45,532 nt of DNA from a virus. The stretch is from positions 1 through 45,532 of IMG/VR virus record IMGVR_UViG_3300030098_001102. The stretch is one strand, 5' to 3'. The notes below the pieces were generated by a model, which saw only the letters and a list, made by a program, of their open reading frames with translations, searched no databases and was not told where the DNA came from. The position numbers and the translations under genes are program-made. The first letter of the stretch is position 1. Each line of letters opens with the position of its first letter. Below are positions 1 through 6,004 of this stretch, piece after piece.

Positions 1-1511
1 TCTAACAGCCAGCCATTGTCATAATTGCACAGACGTTTGAACCACAACGTTTTACCAAGGCCCTGTGCGCCCTGTAAAACAAGTATGCCTTCGAGTTCAA
101 CGCCATTGACCTCATATGCGGCGGCCACACAGCTTATCAGCCACTTCTTCATTAGCATTTCTTTTAACTGGTTTGACTCATGCGTAACCAAAGAATTAAG
201 GAAGGCCTGCAATCTATCATTGCCGTCCCAGGGTTCGCTGTCGATCCACTCTTTGACAGGATTGTATTCTTTGGCCAAGACTTTTAAATAGTCCCTAACC
301 TTGGTGTGCGGGATCCCCATGTTAATGCACCGATCTTCGATCTCAATGAGGCTGGCCTCTTCTTTCATGTCAGCGATAAACTTCATGTTGGGTATCTCTA
401 TTTCCATGCGTTTCTTAATCACGTTGTAGCGCACATCCACCTCATGTGTTTTCAACACCCCATTAATATTATCCTTGGTGTTGAGAAATCTACCGCTTGC
501 ATTGCGCTGAAAGTCATACTCAGTCGGTAGGTCTAATTTTTTGAGCGCGGGGATGACTTCACCTTCAACGGACTCGATCTCTTCGAGCTCATTCTTGTGG
601 TCGTTGTAATCTCCTTTAGTCTCTGGCATAAGCACTTCTGCCTGGCCCTTATTCTTGCGAATGTATTGACAGGCTTTGGTCGCCTCCTTCTCACCTGTTT
701 GACTGTCGTCATTATCGGCGACGAACACATGCTTGCGGTCAGCGAAGAACTCAAACATAACTTCTGCGACAGGTGTTAGGTTGTAAGCATCAAATGCCAC
801 GATAACTGGCTGTGAGTAGTCAGCGTATATGGATGCCGCTGTGGCATATCCCTCGGCGTAGTTAAGGATGTCTGAGCTTTTAAGGATCTCCGATCCAAGA
901 ATAAAAAAGCTACCGCTTTTTTTAGAACCAGTAAGAAAACGTTTGCCTCCATGTTCATCGATGTACTGGATCCCCACGATCGTCATTTGCTTGTCGTACA
1001 GCGGAATCATTAGGTTATTGTGCTCGTCCATTCTAAGGCCGTAGGAGAGGACTTTCTTGTTCTCTAGGTAAGGGTGTTTCTCACAGGGTGTGGCTTTCTC
1101 CCAGAGGCTCTGAGCGCGTTTGGCAGAGCGTGAATACTTCTCGGCCTGTTTGACCTCTGCTTGTTTCTGGAGCTCGGCTATCTCTTCTTTTTGTTTCTTG
1201 GTTATCCGTCTACGTTGTGAGTTCTCGGGTTTCCAGATAGCCGTGGGTTGGTCAGCTGAGACACGATAGTCACCCAATCGGCCAAACGGCACCGACTGAT
1301 CGGTCCACAACTGATACCAACCCACCAACTTTCTTTGACCGCCGACATTTATATATGCCCGACCAATAGACCCGTCGGCGATCAAACCCTTTTTTGGGTC
1401 TGGTTCCAATCCATGTTCAGCCAGAAATTGACTAAACTGGTATTGATAATCTGTTGTAAAAGGTGTGTTAAAATTCTTTGGTTTGCTGGGTCGGGTTATC
1501 TTTAGTGCCAC
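1..1511 (-). CDS. Primase-helicase (TOPRIM + VapE-type AAA), C-terminus cut by window edge
   Basis: Translated from a GTG at 1511, the frame stays open for 503 codons to the left edge. AGGA lies about 8 nt upstream of the GTG and supports it; the first in-frame ATG comes only around codon 161. Residues 213-270 look like a TOPRIM domain: Glu220 sits in NYAEGYATAAS and an acidic cluster follows at VADNDD (265-269). Residues 420-503 match the virulence-associated E (VapE) helicase family, with a Walker A loop GAQGLGKTLW at 481-490. A Lys/Glu-rich helix (about 98-140) links the N-terminal part to TOPRIM. No CHC2-type zinc finger is visible at the N-terminus. In related phages this gene primes and unwinds DNA during replication. 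Walker B and the rest of the ATPase lie beyond position 1. It is divergent from the SSB-like operon. Confidence 0.85.
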   Translation of the reverse strand, partial: MALKITRPSKPKNFNTPFTTDYQYQFSQFLAEHGLEPDPKKGLIADGSIGRAYINVGGQRKLVGWYQLWTDQSVPFGRLGDYRVSADQPTAIWKPENSQRRRITKKQKEEIAELQKQAEVKQAEKYSRSAKRAQSLWEKATPCEKHPYLENKKVLSYGLRMDEHNNLMIPLYDKQMTIVGIQYIDEHGGKRFLTGSKKSGSFFILGSEILKSSDILNYAEGYATAASIYADYSQPVIVAFDAYNLTPVAEVMFEFFADRKHVFVADNDDSQTGEKEATKACQYIRKNKGQAEVLMPETKGDYNDHKNELEEIESVEGEVIPALKKLDLPTEYDFQRNASGRFLNTKDNINGVLKTHEVDVRYNVIKKRMEIEIPNMKFIADMKEEASLIEIEDRCINMGIPHTKVRDYLKVLAKEYNPVKEWIDSEPWDGNDRLQAFLNSLVTHESNQLKEMLMKKWLISCVAAAYEVNGVELEGILVLQGAQGLGKTLWFKRLCNYDNGWLL

Positions 1512-1529
1512 AAATTTTTCCTATTGGTC

Positions 1530-1557
1530 TTGCTTTATATATAAAAGTGTATACAAT
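1530..1557 (+). promoter_or_regulatory. Early promoter for the 1605-4220 operon, with GTATAC element
   Basis: TTGCTT (1530-1535) and TACAAT (1552-1557) are 16 nt apart and precede the rightward operon; the expected transcript start near 1564 leaves a leader of about 40 nt with the Shine-Dalgarno TAGGAG at 1593-1598. The segment 1543-1559 recurs with one mismatch at 5461-5477, again covering a -10 box, and contains the palindrome GTATAC. The divergent primase gene starts at 1511, so this 93-nt gap must also hold its promoter. A weak leftward candidate (TTGCTT, 17 nt, TAGGAT on the minus strand) is present. Box matches are seen; promoter activity is inferred. Confidence 0.5.
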
Positions 1558-1604
1558 CCTATATTAATTTATCTAAATAAGCAAACACATTATAGGAGAA
1601 AATT

Positions 1605-2327
1605 ATGAGCTTAACTGTAAATGCGTCTGGGGGCGGAGAGGATTTTCCAAAACTGCAACCAGGTAAATATGAAGGGACTTGTTTCAGAATCGTAGATCTT
1701 GGAACCAGTGAACAAGAATACAAGGGCCAGGTTAGTAAGAAAAAAAGAATACGCCTGGACTTTGAAATCACCAAAGCTGTAGATCCAGCCGACAACGAAA
1801 TCGTCATGCAAGACGAAAGACCTTTTGGTGTTGGTAAGACTTACACTGCATCTTTATTCGAGGCCGCAACGCTGAGAAAAGATTTAGAAAACTGGAGAGA
1901 TAAAACTTTTACCGAAGAAGAACTCGAAGGTTTTGATGTTGGTGTCCTGGTGGGAATGACAGCCAGAATAGAAGTTGGCCATACCGCACCAAGCGATTAT
2001 GGTCCTGGCGGCAACGCCAAGATCCTCAAACTATCACGTCCAGATGGCGGCGTGCAAAAAGTAGCGACCGTGAATCCACAAACAACTTTTGACATTGAAG
2101 ATTATTGTGACGAATTCAATGGCAACATGGGTGAGAAGTCCAAGGCCATGGTAGACATTTACGATCAACTGCCAACCTATCTTCAGATGGAAATTGAAAA
2201 AAGTTTTGAATATCAAGCCGCTGTAGAAGATGGTGAGAAAGTAGAAACCAAACCTGCTGAACCTGGACTGGCTGATCTGGCCAAACCAGACGAGGATAAA
2301 GACGACGAACCTAACATACCGTTTTAG
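1605..2327 (+). CDS. Single-stranded DNA-binding-like protein
   Basis: A 240-aa protein, first in the rightward operon. Its ATG is preceded by TAGGAG at 7 nt. The N-terminal 150 residues alternate beta-rich stretches (KYEGTCFRIVDLG, RIRLDFEITKAV, VGMTARIEVGHT) as expected for an OB-like or DUF669-like phage DNA-binding protein. The C-terminus is a strongly acidic tail ending DDEPNIPF, which resembles the acidic tip of bacterial SSB that recruits replication partners. The acidic tail and the position next to the primase-helicase and a RecE-like nuclease support a role coating single-stranded DNA. I do not see a canonical SSB domain signature, so family membership is inferred. It could also be a recombination mediator. 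Confidence 0.6.
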   Translation: MSLTVNASGGGEDFPKLQPGKYEGTCFRIVDLGTSEQEYKGQVSKKKRIRLDFEITKAVDPADNEIVMQDERPFGVGKTYTASLFEAATLRKDLENWRDKTFTEEELEGFDVGVLVGMTARIEVGHTAPSDYGPGGNAKILKLSRPDGGVQKVATVNPQTTFDIEDYCDEFNGNMGEKSKAMVDIYDQLPTYLQMEIEKSFEYQAAVEDGEKVETKPAEPGLADLAKPDEDKDDEPNIPF

Positions 2328-2342
2328 CATCTAAAGTGCTAA

Positions 2343-2388
2343 GTGGGTGGCTTAACCTTCCAATCCACACAAGCCACCCACACCTTTT
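2343..2388 (+). terminator. Strong intra-operon hairpin, terminator or attenuator
   Basis: GTGGGTGGCTT (2343-2353) pairs perfectly with AAGCCACCCAC (2371-2381) around a 17-nt loop, and four T residues follow at 2385-2388. It lies between the stop of the SSB-like gene (2327) and the Shine-Dalgarno AAGGAG (2389-2394) of the next gene. The U-tract is short, so partial termination, attenuation or mRNA stabilisation are all possible. It would let the SSB-like gene be made in excess over the genes behind it. Confidence 0.55.
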
Positions 2389-2399
2389 AAGGAGAAGTT

Positions 2400-2744
2400 A
2401 TGGAAAATAAAGTTAATTACAGGTTTAATGAAGGGAATTTAATCCAGGAGCTTAAGGATTATATTGACTCCACTTACAGTGGACATTATTCCAAAAACAA
2501 ATTTCAATCCACAGAATTTATATCAGACTGCGGTCACGGCATAGGTTTTTCTATTGGCAACATACTTAAGTATGCACAACGATATGGTCGCAAAGGTCAT
2601 CAAGCAGATCACCGCAAAGATCTTATGAAAGTTTTGCATTATGCAATTATTGCACTAAGCGAACATGATAGAACCACAGAAGAAGATCTATGGACCATCG
2701 AACAGGTTGAGGCCGACGCAGAAAATAAACCCATAGAATTTTGA
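2400..2744 (+). CDS. DUF3310-family protein (T7 gp1.7-like)
   Basis: A 114-aa protein with ATG after AAGGAGAAGTT. The stretch at about residues 46-85 (GFSIGNILKYAQRYGRKG followed by DLMKVLHYAIIAL) is the characteristic DUF3310 pattern, in which a conserved Gly-Asn and Lys-Tyr lead into a helical segment. The family includes T7 gp1.7, described as a nucleotide (dTMP) kinase-like protein affecting nucleotide pools and drug sensitivity. This suggests a nucleotide-metabolism role during replication. No P-loop is visible. Its TGA stop (2742-2744) overlaps the TTG start of the next gene at 2741, so the two are probably translationally coupled. Confidence 0.7.
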   Translation: MENKVNYRFNEGNLIQELKDYIDSTYSGHYSKNKFQSTEFISDCGHGIGFSIGNILKYAQRYGRKGHQADHRKDLMKVLHYAIIALSEHDRTTEEDLWTIEQVEADAENKPIEF

Positions 2745-3457
2745 CCGACATTCATTACAACGTTTTTTCTTTGCCAGCGGCCCTTATGGTCGAACACGAT
2801 ATGTCAGACAAAATGGTTGATGATCTGAACAATCACTTGGACAAATTAAGAGAAGATAAAAACAAAAAATCTGCTGGCGATAAATTGATTGGCCAGATAC
2901 ATCAAGGCGAACAATTAATAATTGACTTTACTAAACCAGAAGTTCTTGAGTTTAGACAAGTGGTAGAAAATTTAGGCGTTAGTTACATTAGACATTTTGT
3001 TGAGTTTACCAAATCCCAAATACATCCCAAAAAAATAGAAATGGATCAGCTTTGGTCGGTGCATAGCTACGAGGGTGACTACAATCCGATTCACGATCAC
3101 TTAACCAAATCACCCATGGGTATATCTTTTACTTGTTGGACCAAAGTGCCAGATCAAATAACCAAACCTGGAGAAGAAGAAAAATTACATTATGATTTAT
3201 ATAATAGCTCTGGTGCCATTGATGGTTTTATTAATTTTACTTATGGTTTAAACCAAACCTCAGATCCAGAACGTTTGCGGCCATCGCAATCCAGATACAT
3301 CAAACCCGAGGTTGGCAAGCTACTTATGTTTCCGTCCTGGATGCAACATTGTGTCTATCCTTTTTTTGGCCCAGGAGAAAGACGTACCGTGGCTGGCAAT
3401 CTTAATTGTTTTAACCTAACACCCGAAGAAATACAGGAGGCTCAAAGTGGAGTTTGA
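2741..3457 (+). CDS. 2OG-Fe(II) oxygenase
   Basis: A 238-aa protein of the 2-oxoglutarate/Fe(II)-dependent dioxygenase fold. The double-stranded beta-helix core starts near residue 100 with VHSYEGDYNPIHDH, giving His118 (and His120) as metal ligands. The distal His203 is in FPSWMQHCVYPF and the 2OG-binding Arg is 214/215 in GPGERRTV. The first ligand set reads HDH instead of the usual HxD/E, so Asp119 or His120 must replace the acidic ligand. The frame starts at TTG 2741, overlapping the previous stop. There is no visible Shine-Dalgarno, and an internal ATG at 2786 is an alternative. The substrate is unknown; proteins of this type can modify phage or host proteins or nucleobases. It overlaps the downstream nuclease gene by 11 nt. 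Confidence 0.8.
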   Translation: MTDIHYNVFSLPAALMVEHDMSDKMVDDLNNHLDKLREDKNKKSAGDKLIGQIHQGEQLIIDFTKPEVLEFRQVVENLGVSYIRHFVEFTKSQIHPKKIEMDQLWSVHSYEGDYNPIHDHLTKSPMGISFTCWTKVPDQITKPGEEEKLHYDLYNSSGAIDGFINFTYGLNQTSDPERLRPSQSRYIKPEVGKLLMFPSWMQHCVYPFFGPGERRTVAGNLNCFNLTPEEIQEAQSGV

Positions 3458-4220
3458 AATAGGAATATATGACGATTTAACTTACGAAGAATATGCAAGC
3501 ATCCCAGCTTATAGATCTCACGATCTAACCTCGGCCATTAAATGTCCGTACAGCTGGAAACATGCAAAACCAATGCAACAGACTCCAGCTTTGCTGGAAG
3601 GTCGGGTCCAACACACCGTATTCCTGGAGCATCATAAATTTGATGATGAGTTTGTGATTCAACCAAACATCGATCGCAGAACAAAAGTGGGTAAAGAAAC
3701 CTATGAAGATTTTTTAGGAACCGTTGGCAACCGCACGGTCATAACTCAAGATCTTTACGACCTTTGCATGGAGCGCCGAGGTATCATCAAAGATTACATA
3801 CCCAAACCAGAACACAAAGTGGAACGTTCACTTGCTTTTATGTGGCACGGCCAACAGTTTAAATGTCGAATGGATTGGTATGACGGCCAAGATGTTTGGG
3901 ATCTCAAAACATGCCGTGACGCATCACCCAGAGGTTTTAAACAAGCGATCAATAATTTTAAGTACCACATGCAGGCCGCTTTATATTTAGATGCTTGTAA
4001 GGCTTTAGATTTACCAGCAGGTACATTTAAGTTTCTGGCCCAGGCCAAAACAGATCCATACCCTTATGCGGTTTACTCCATGTCCACCGAGGCAATCGGA
4101 TATGCAAGAGCCAAGAACGAACAGGCCCTTGCCATGATATTAGAGTGCGAGAAGTCTGGCGACTTTAAACCGTTTAACTTAGAGGGCCCACAGGTTGTGG
4201 AACTTGGAGATCTATATTAA
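3447..4220 (+). CDS. RecE-like PD-(D/E)XK exonuclease (DUF3799 type)
   Basis: A 257-aa protein starting at GTG 3447, six nt after AGGAGG and inside the end of the previous gene. N-terminal residues (YRSHDLTSAIKCPYSWKHA, then LEGRVQHTVFLE with His56) match the RecE/RecB-family nuclease start. The catalytic core reads FKCRMDWYDGQDVWDLKTC, giving Asp143 and the Asp152-Leu-Lys154 motif. YHMQAALYLDA at 173-183 supplies the conserved Gln/Tyr helix. This architecture fits phage 5'-3' exonucleases that resect double-stranded ends for single-strand annealing. No annealing protein is recognised nearby, although the SSB-like protein of this operon could be the partner. It is the last gene of the operon, followed by a hairpin at 4227-4243. 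Confidence 0.8.
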   Translation: MEFEIGIYDDLTYEEYASIPAYRSHDLTSAIKCPYSWKHAKPMQQTPALLEGRVQHTVFLEHHKFDDEFVIQPNIDRRTKVGKETYEDFLGTVGNRTVITQDLYDLCMERRGIIKDYIPKPEHKVERSLAFMWHGQQFKCRMDWYDGQDVWDLKTCRDASPRGFKQAINNFKYHMQAALYLDACKALDLPAGTFKFLAQAKTDPYPYAVYSMSTEAIGYARAKNEQALAMILECEKSGDFKPFNLEGPQVVELGDLY

Positions 4221-4244
4221 AAAAAACCCTCCATTGCGGAGGGT
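4219..4244 (-). terminator. Rho-independent terminator of the 4265-4588 gene
   Basis: CCCTCC (4227-4232) and GGAGGG (4238-4243) form a 6-bp stem, extended by A4226-T4244, around the loop ATTGC. The run of A residues at 4219-4226 becomes a U-tract on the minus strand, so this is a classic terminator for leftward transcription. The same hairpin can also end the rightward operon weakly, since only TCTTTC follows it on the plus strand. Confidence 0.85.
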
Positions 4245-4264
4245 CTTTCGGCTCTGGTTATTAG

Positions 4265-4588
4265 CTAAGAGTTAGACTCTTCTGGGACCTTTCTAAAATA
4301 CTGCATCCCAGAAGTTTCAGCATTTAGCTTTTCACCATTGTGAATAACTTTAATGCCTTCTTTCTGTGCATCTAACATGCAATCAGCACAAATGACCAGC
4401 TCACCTTTTTCGGCGTGGCCCTCGATGTGGTGCACACATAACCAGGTATCGATAGGTATGCTACGATGGGTTTTGTATTTACCCACCTGTTGCTCACCTA
4501 ACTGTTGACAGCAATCGCAGTAATCTAAAATCCTCTCCAGAGTGCTAAAGGTTACTTTTGCCATCTCACCTTTTGTTGGTTTTTCCAT
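4265..4588 (-). CDS. Small Cys/His-rich, probably zinc-binding protein
   Basis: A 107-aa protein whose ATG follows ATGGAGAAAAATTT (GGAG about 8 nt upstream). Cys and His are grouped as YCDCCQQL (about 23-29), then WLCVHHIEGHAE (about 49-60) and VICADCMLDA (about 65-74). Together they could hold one or two zinc ions. It is a monocistronic unit with its own consensus-like promoter (4648-4676) and strong terminator (4219-4244), which is unusual in this densely overlapping genome and suggests separately timed, strong expression. The family is not recognised. A nucleic-acid-binding or host-modifying role is possible but not shown. Confidence 0.7.
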   Translation of the reverse strand: MEKPTKGEMAKVTFSTLERILDYCDCCQQLGEQQVGKYKTHRSIPIDTWLCVHHIEGHAEKGELVICADCMLDAQKEGIKVIHNGEKLNAETSGMQYFRKVPEESNS

Positions 4589-4647
4589 AAATTTTTCTCC
4601 ATGAAAATGGGCGATTTCATATTCTTATAAAACCTCGACCCAAACCC

Positions 4648-4676
4648 ATTATAACATAATGTATACATTTATGCAA
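4648..4676 (-). promoter_or_regulatory. Sigma70-type promoter for the zinc-binding-protein gene
   Basis: On the minus strand TTGCAT (4671-4676) and TATAAT (4648-4653) are separated by exactly 17 nt. The spacer includes ATGTATACAT with the same GTATAC core (4661-4666) as the elements at 1549-1554 and 5467-5472, so a common regulator could act here. The expected transcript start near 4641 gives a leader of about 50 nt before the ATG at 4588. Confidence 0.75.
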
Positions 4677-4696
4677 ATTTGTATATTTATGAAATT

Positions 4697-5410
4697 TTAG
4701 AAAAGGTCTTGATATAGGTTGAAAATGCGGTCTTTGTTGCACAACCAAAAGACTAATAAATATCTATCACCAGATCCTACTGGCAAACCTTTGTGTAACT
4801 GTGTAAAGCTAGGAAAGATTAAAGCATGGCCCGTTGGCAAAGGTTTGATGGCCCCATGATTATGAAACTCGGTCCCGCCGCCTTCATAATCTCCTGTGTT
4901 AAGCGGAACCACCACACTTATATCTGCGCTTTCGTCGTGGTGCCAGGCTCCCTGCTTTTTATCTTTTAGGTTGTAGTTAGCAATCTGTATACTTGCTGGA
5001 TCTCCACAGCTCCTCTGCCAGATTGCCATAAAGATTGGGTTTAATACTGTCTGGGCCACAAACCACATGTTCCGATAAAGCTCTGGACATTGTTGTTTCA
5101 ATACAATCTCTGGGATCTGCCGCAAAGTATCTTCATCCTTGTTGCCCTCAAACCCTATCTCTTTTCGCATGCTATCAATTTCTTTGACCAGGAGCTTACA
5201 AAACTGCCTGCGAAATAATGGAATCTTATAAACGTCTGGATATATTTTCTTGGCCATACCATGGATTGGTGTCTTTGCCATTTTCTCTGTTCCAGCGTCG
5301 GCATGGTACTTGGCCACTATGGGTATTGTTTCTTGGACCGCATCATAAGTCGCCTGGTTTATCATCCAGTGAGATTGCATGCTAAGAAGGTAGTTTTTTA
5401 GTTGATACAT
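4697..5410 (-). CDS. 2OG-Fe(II) oxygenase (prolyl 4-hydroxylase-like)
   Basis: A 237-aa protein. The catalytic half has the HxD motif at AWHHDESADIS (His157, Asp159), the distal His206 in FTQLHKGLP and the 2OG-binding Arg216 in SGDRYLLVFWL. GGGTEFHNHG (178-187) fits the turn between core strands. This complete set supports an active Fe(II)/2-oxoglutarate dioxygenase. Residues 1-130 are helical and of unknown function. No Shine-Dalgarno precedes the ATG at 5410, and a -10-like TATGAT lies only about 13 nt upstream on the minus strand, so the leader may be very short. The gene is divergent from the ribbon-helix-helix regulator gene. Confidence 0.8.
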   Translation of the reverse strand: MYQLKNYLLSMQSHWMINQATYDAVQETIPIVAKYHADAGTEKMAKTPIHGMAKKIYPDVYKIPLFRRQFCKLLVKEIDSMRKEIGFEGNKDEDTLRQIPEIVLKQQCPELYRNMWFVAQTVLNPIFMAIWQRSCGDPASIQIANYNLKDKKQGAWHHDESADISVVVPLNTGDYEGGGTEFHNHGAIKPLPTGHALIFPSFTQLHKGLPVGSGDRYLLVFWLCNKDRIFNLYQDLF

Positions 5411-5446
5411 TGAAAATTATTTTATCATACATTTTTTAATATTTAA

Positions 5447-5475
5447 TTGTATATTTGTGCAAAAGCGTATACAAT
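5447..5475 (+). promoter_or_regulatory. Promoter for the RHH regulator, predicted leaderless
   Basis: TTGTAT (5447-5452) and TACAAT (5470-5475) are 17 nt apart. The transcript start expected about 7 nt downstream of the -10 box falls on position 5482, which is the A of the ATG. No Shine-Dalgarno exists, so the mRNA may be leaderless. Bases 5461-5477 repeat the element at 1543-1559 (16 of 17 identical) and contain the palindrome GTATAC, a plausible operator for the adjacent regulator. Confidence 0.6.
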
Positions 5476-5481
5476 CCCCTC

Positions 5482-5679
5482 ATGGAACAAGATATTAAAG
5501 ACAATAAAACCAGGAAAAGTTTAGCAGTTGATGTGTCAACATACGATCTTTTGCAAAAGATTTGCGACATGGAAAGAAGATCTAAAATTGACCAGCTTAA
5601 GGTTCTTATCGAAAATGAGTATGCAAGATTAAAAAGACTTGAGGCTCATACCGAAGAAGAATACAGAGGCGTTGTTTAA
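5482..5679 (+). CDS. Ribbon-helix-helix-like regulator
   Basis: A 65-aa protein when started at ATG 5482; an upstream TTG at 5455 is open too but lies inside the promoter. Residues 11-51 fit an Arc/MetJ-type ribbon-helix-helix: a short strand RKSLAVDV, a helix STYDLLQKICDME and a second helix SKIDQLKVLIENEYARL. Such dimers bind short palindromes. The promoter of this gene carries a GTATAC palindrome, shared with the promoter regions at 1549 and 4661, so autoregulation and control of the early operons is a natural hypothesis. Fold assignment rests on pattern only. It is followed closely by the small gene at 5686. Confidence 0.65.
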   Translation: MEQDIKDNKTRKSLAVDVSTYDLLQKICDMERRSKIDQLKVLIENEYARLKRLEAHTEEEYRGVV

Positions 5680-5685
5680 ACTTTA

Positions 5686-5919
5686 ATGCTTAAAAACATC
5701 ATGGCTAAAAAAACCACGCCACAATCATATAAGCCAGTGCTTGAGGCACCAGAGGTTATAGAGTTATTCAGCCGACTAACGCTACATCAACAAGCGGCGT
5801 TGTTAAGGTTAATATCTCGTAACTTAGAAGTTAAATTAAATGGAAAATCTCACATGGGTTATGAGTTAGACTATGAAGTAGTTGGGGCCATGATCCAGGC
5901 AACAGAGTCACAAGATTAG
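5686..5919 (+). CDS. Small hypothetical protein
   Basis: A 77-aa open frame directly behind the regulator gene (6 nt gap). The ATG at 5701, giving 72 aa beginning MAKKTTPQ, is an equally good start; neither has a clear Shine-Dalgarno. The sequence shows an amphipathic helical stretch (VIELFSRLTLHQQAALLRLI) and an acidic C-terminus. The family is not recognised. Co-transcription with a regulator suggests a small early or regulatory protein. Confidence 0.5.
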   Translation: MLKNIMAKKTTPQSYKPVLEAPEVIELFSRLTLHQQAALLRLISRNLEVKLNGKSHMGYELDYEVVGAMIQATESQD

Positions 5920-5972
5920 TCGCGGCTAGGCACTTTTCTCATAAATTTTTCAAGCCTACCCTCCAGAACTTT

Positions 5973-6004
5973 AGAGCGTAGTTTGCGACAGAACGCTCTT
6001 TTAC
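5973..6004 (+). terminator. Possible terminator between convergent operons
   Basis: AGAGCG (5973-5978) pairs with CGCTCT (5994-5999) and is followed by a short T-run at 5999-6002. The loop of 15 nt is long. It lies exactly between the rightward small-gene operon ending at 5919 and the leftward late operon ending at 6001, where a terminator is expected. The run overlaps the stop codon region of the leftward gene. Confidence 0.4.

Noticed and set aside
1512-1604. Replication origin in the divergent AT-rich gap
   Set aside because: The gap is AT-rich, but no iterated binding sites beyond the single GTATAC element are visible; promoters explain it adequately.
5455-5481. TTG start at 5455 for the RHH regulator
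   Set aside because: The codons would overlap the promoter spacer and -10 box; ATG 5482 matches the predicted transcript start and the fold boundary.
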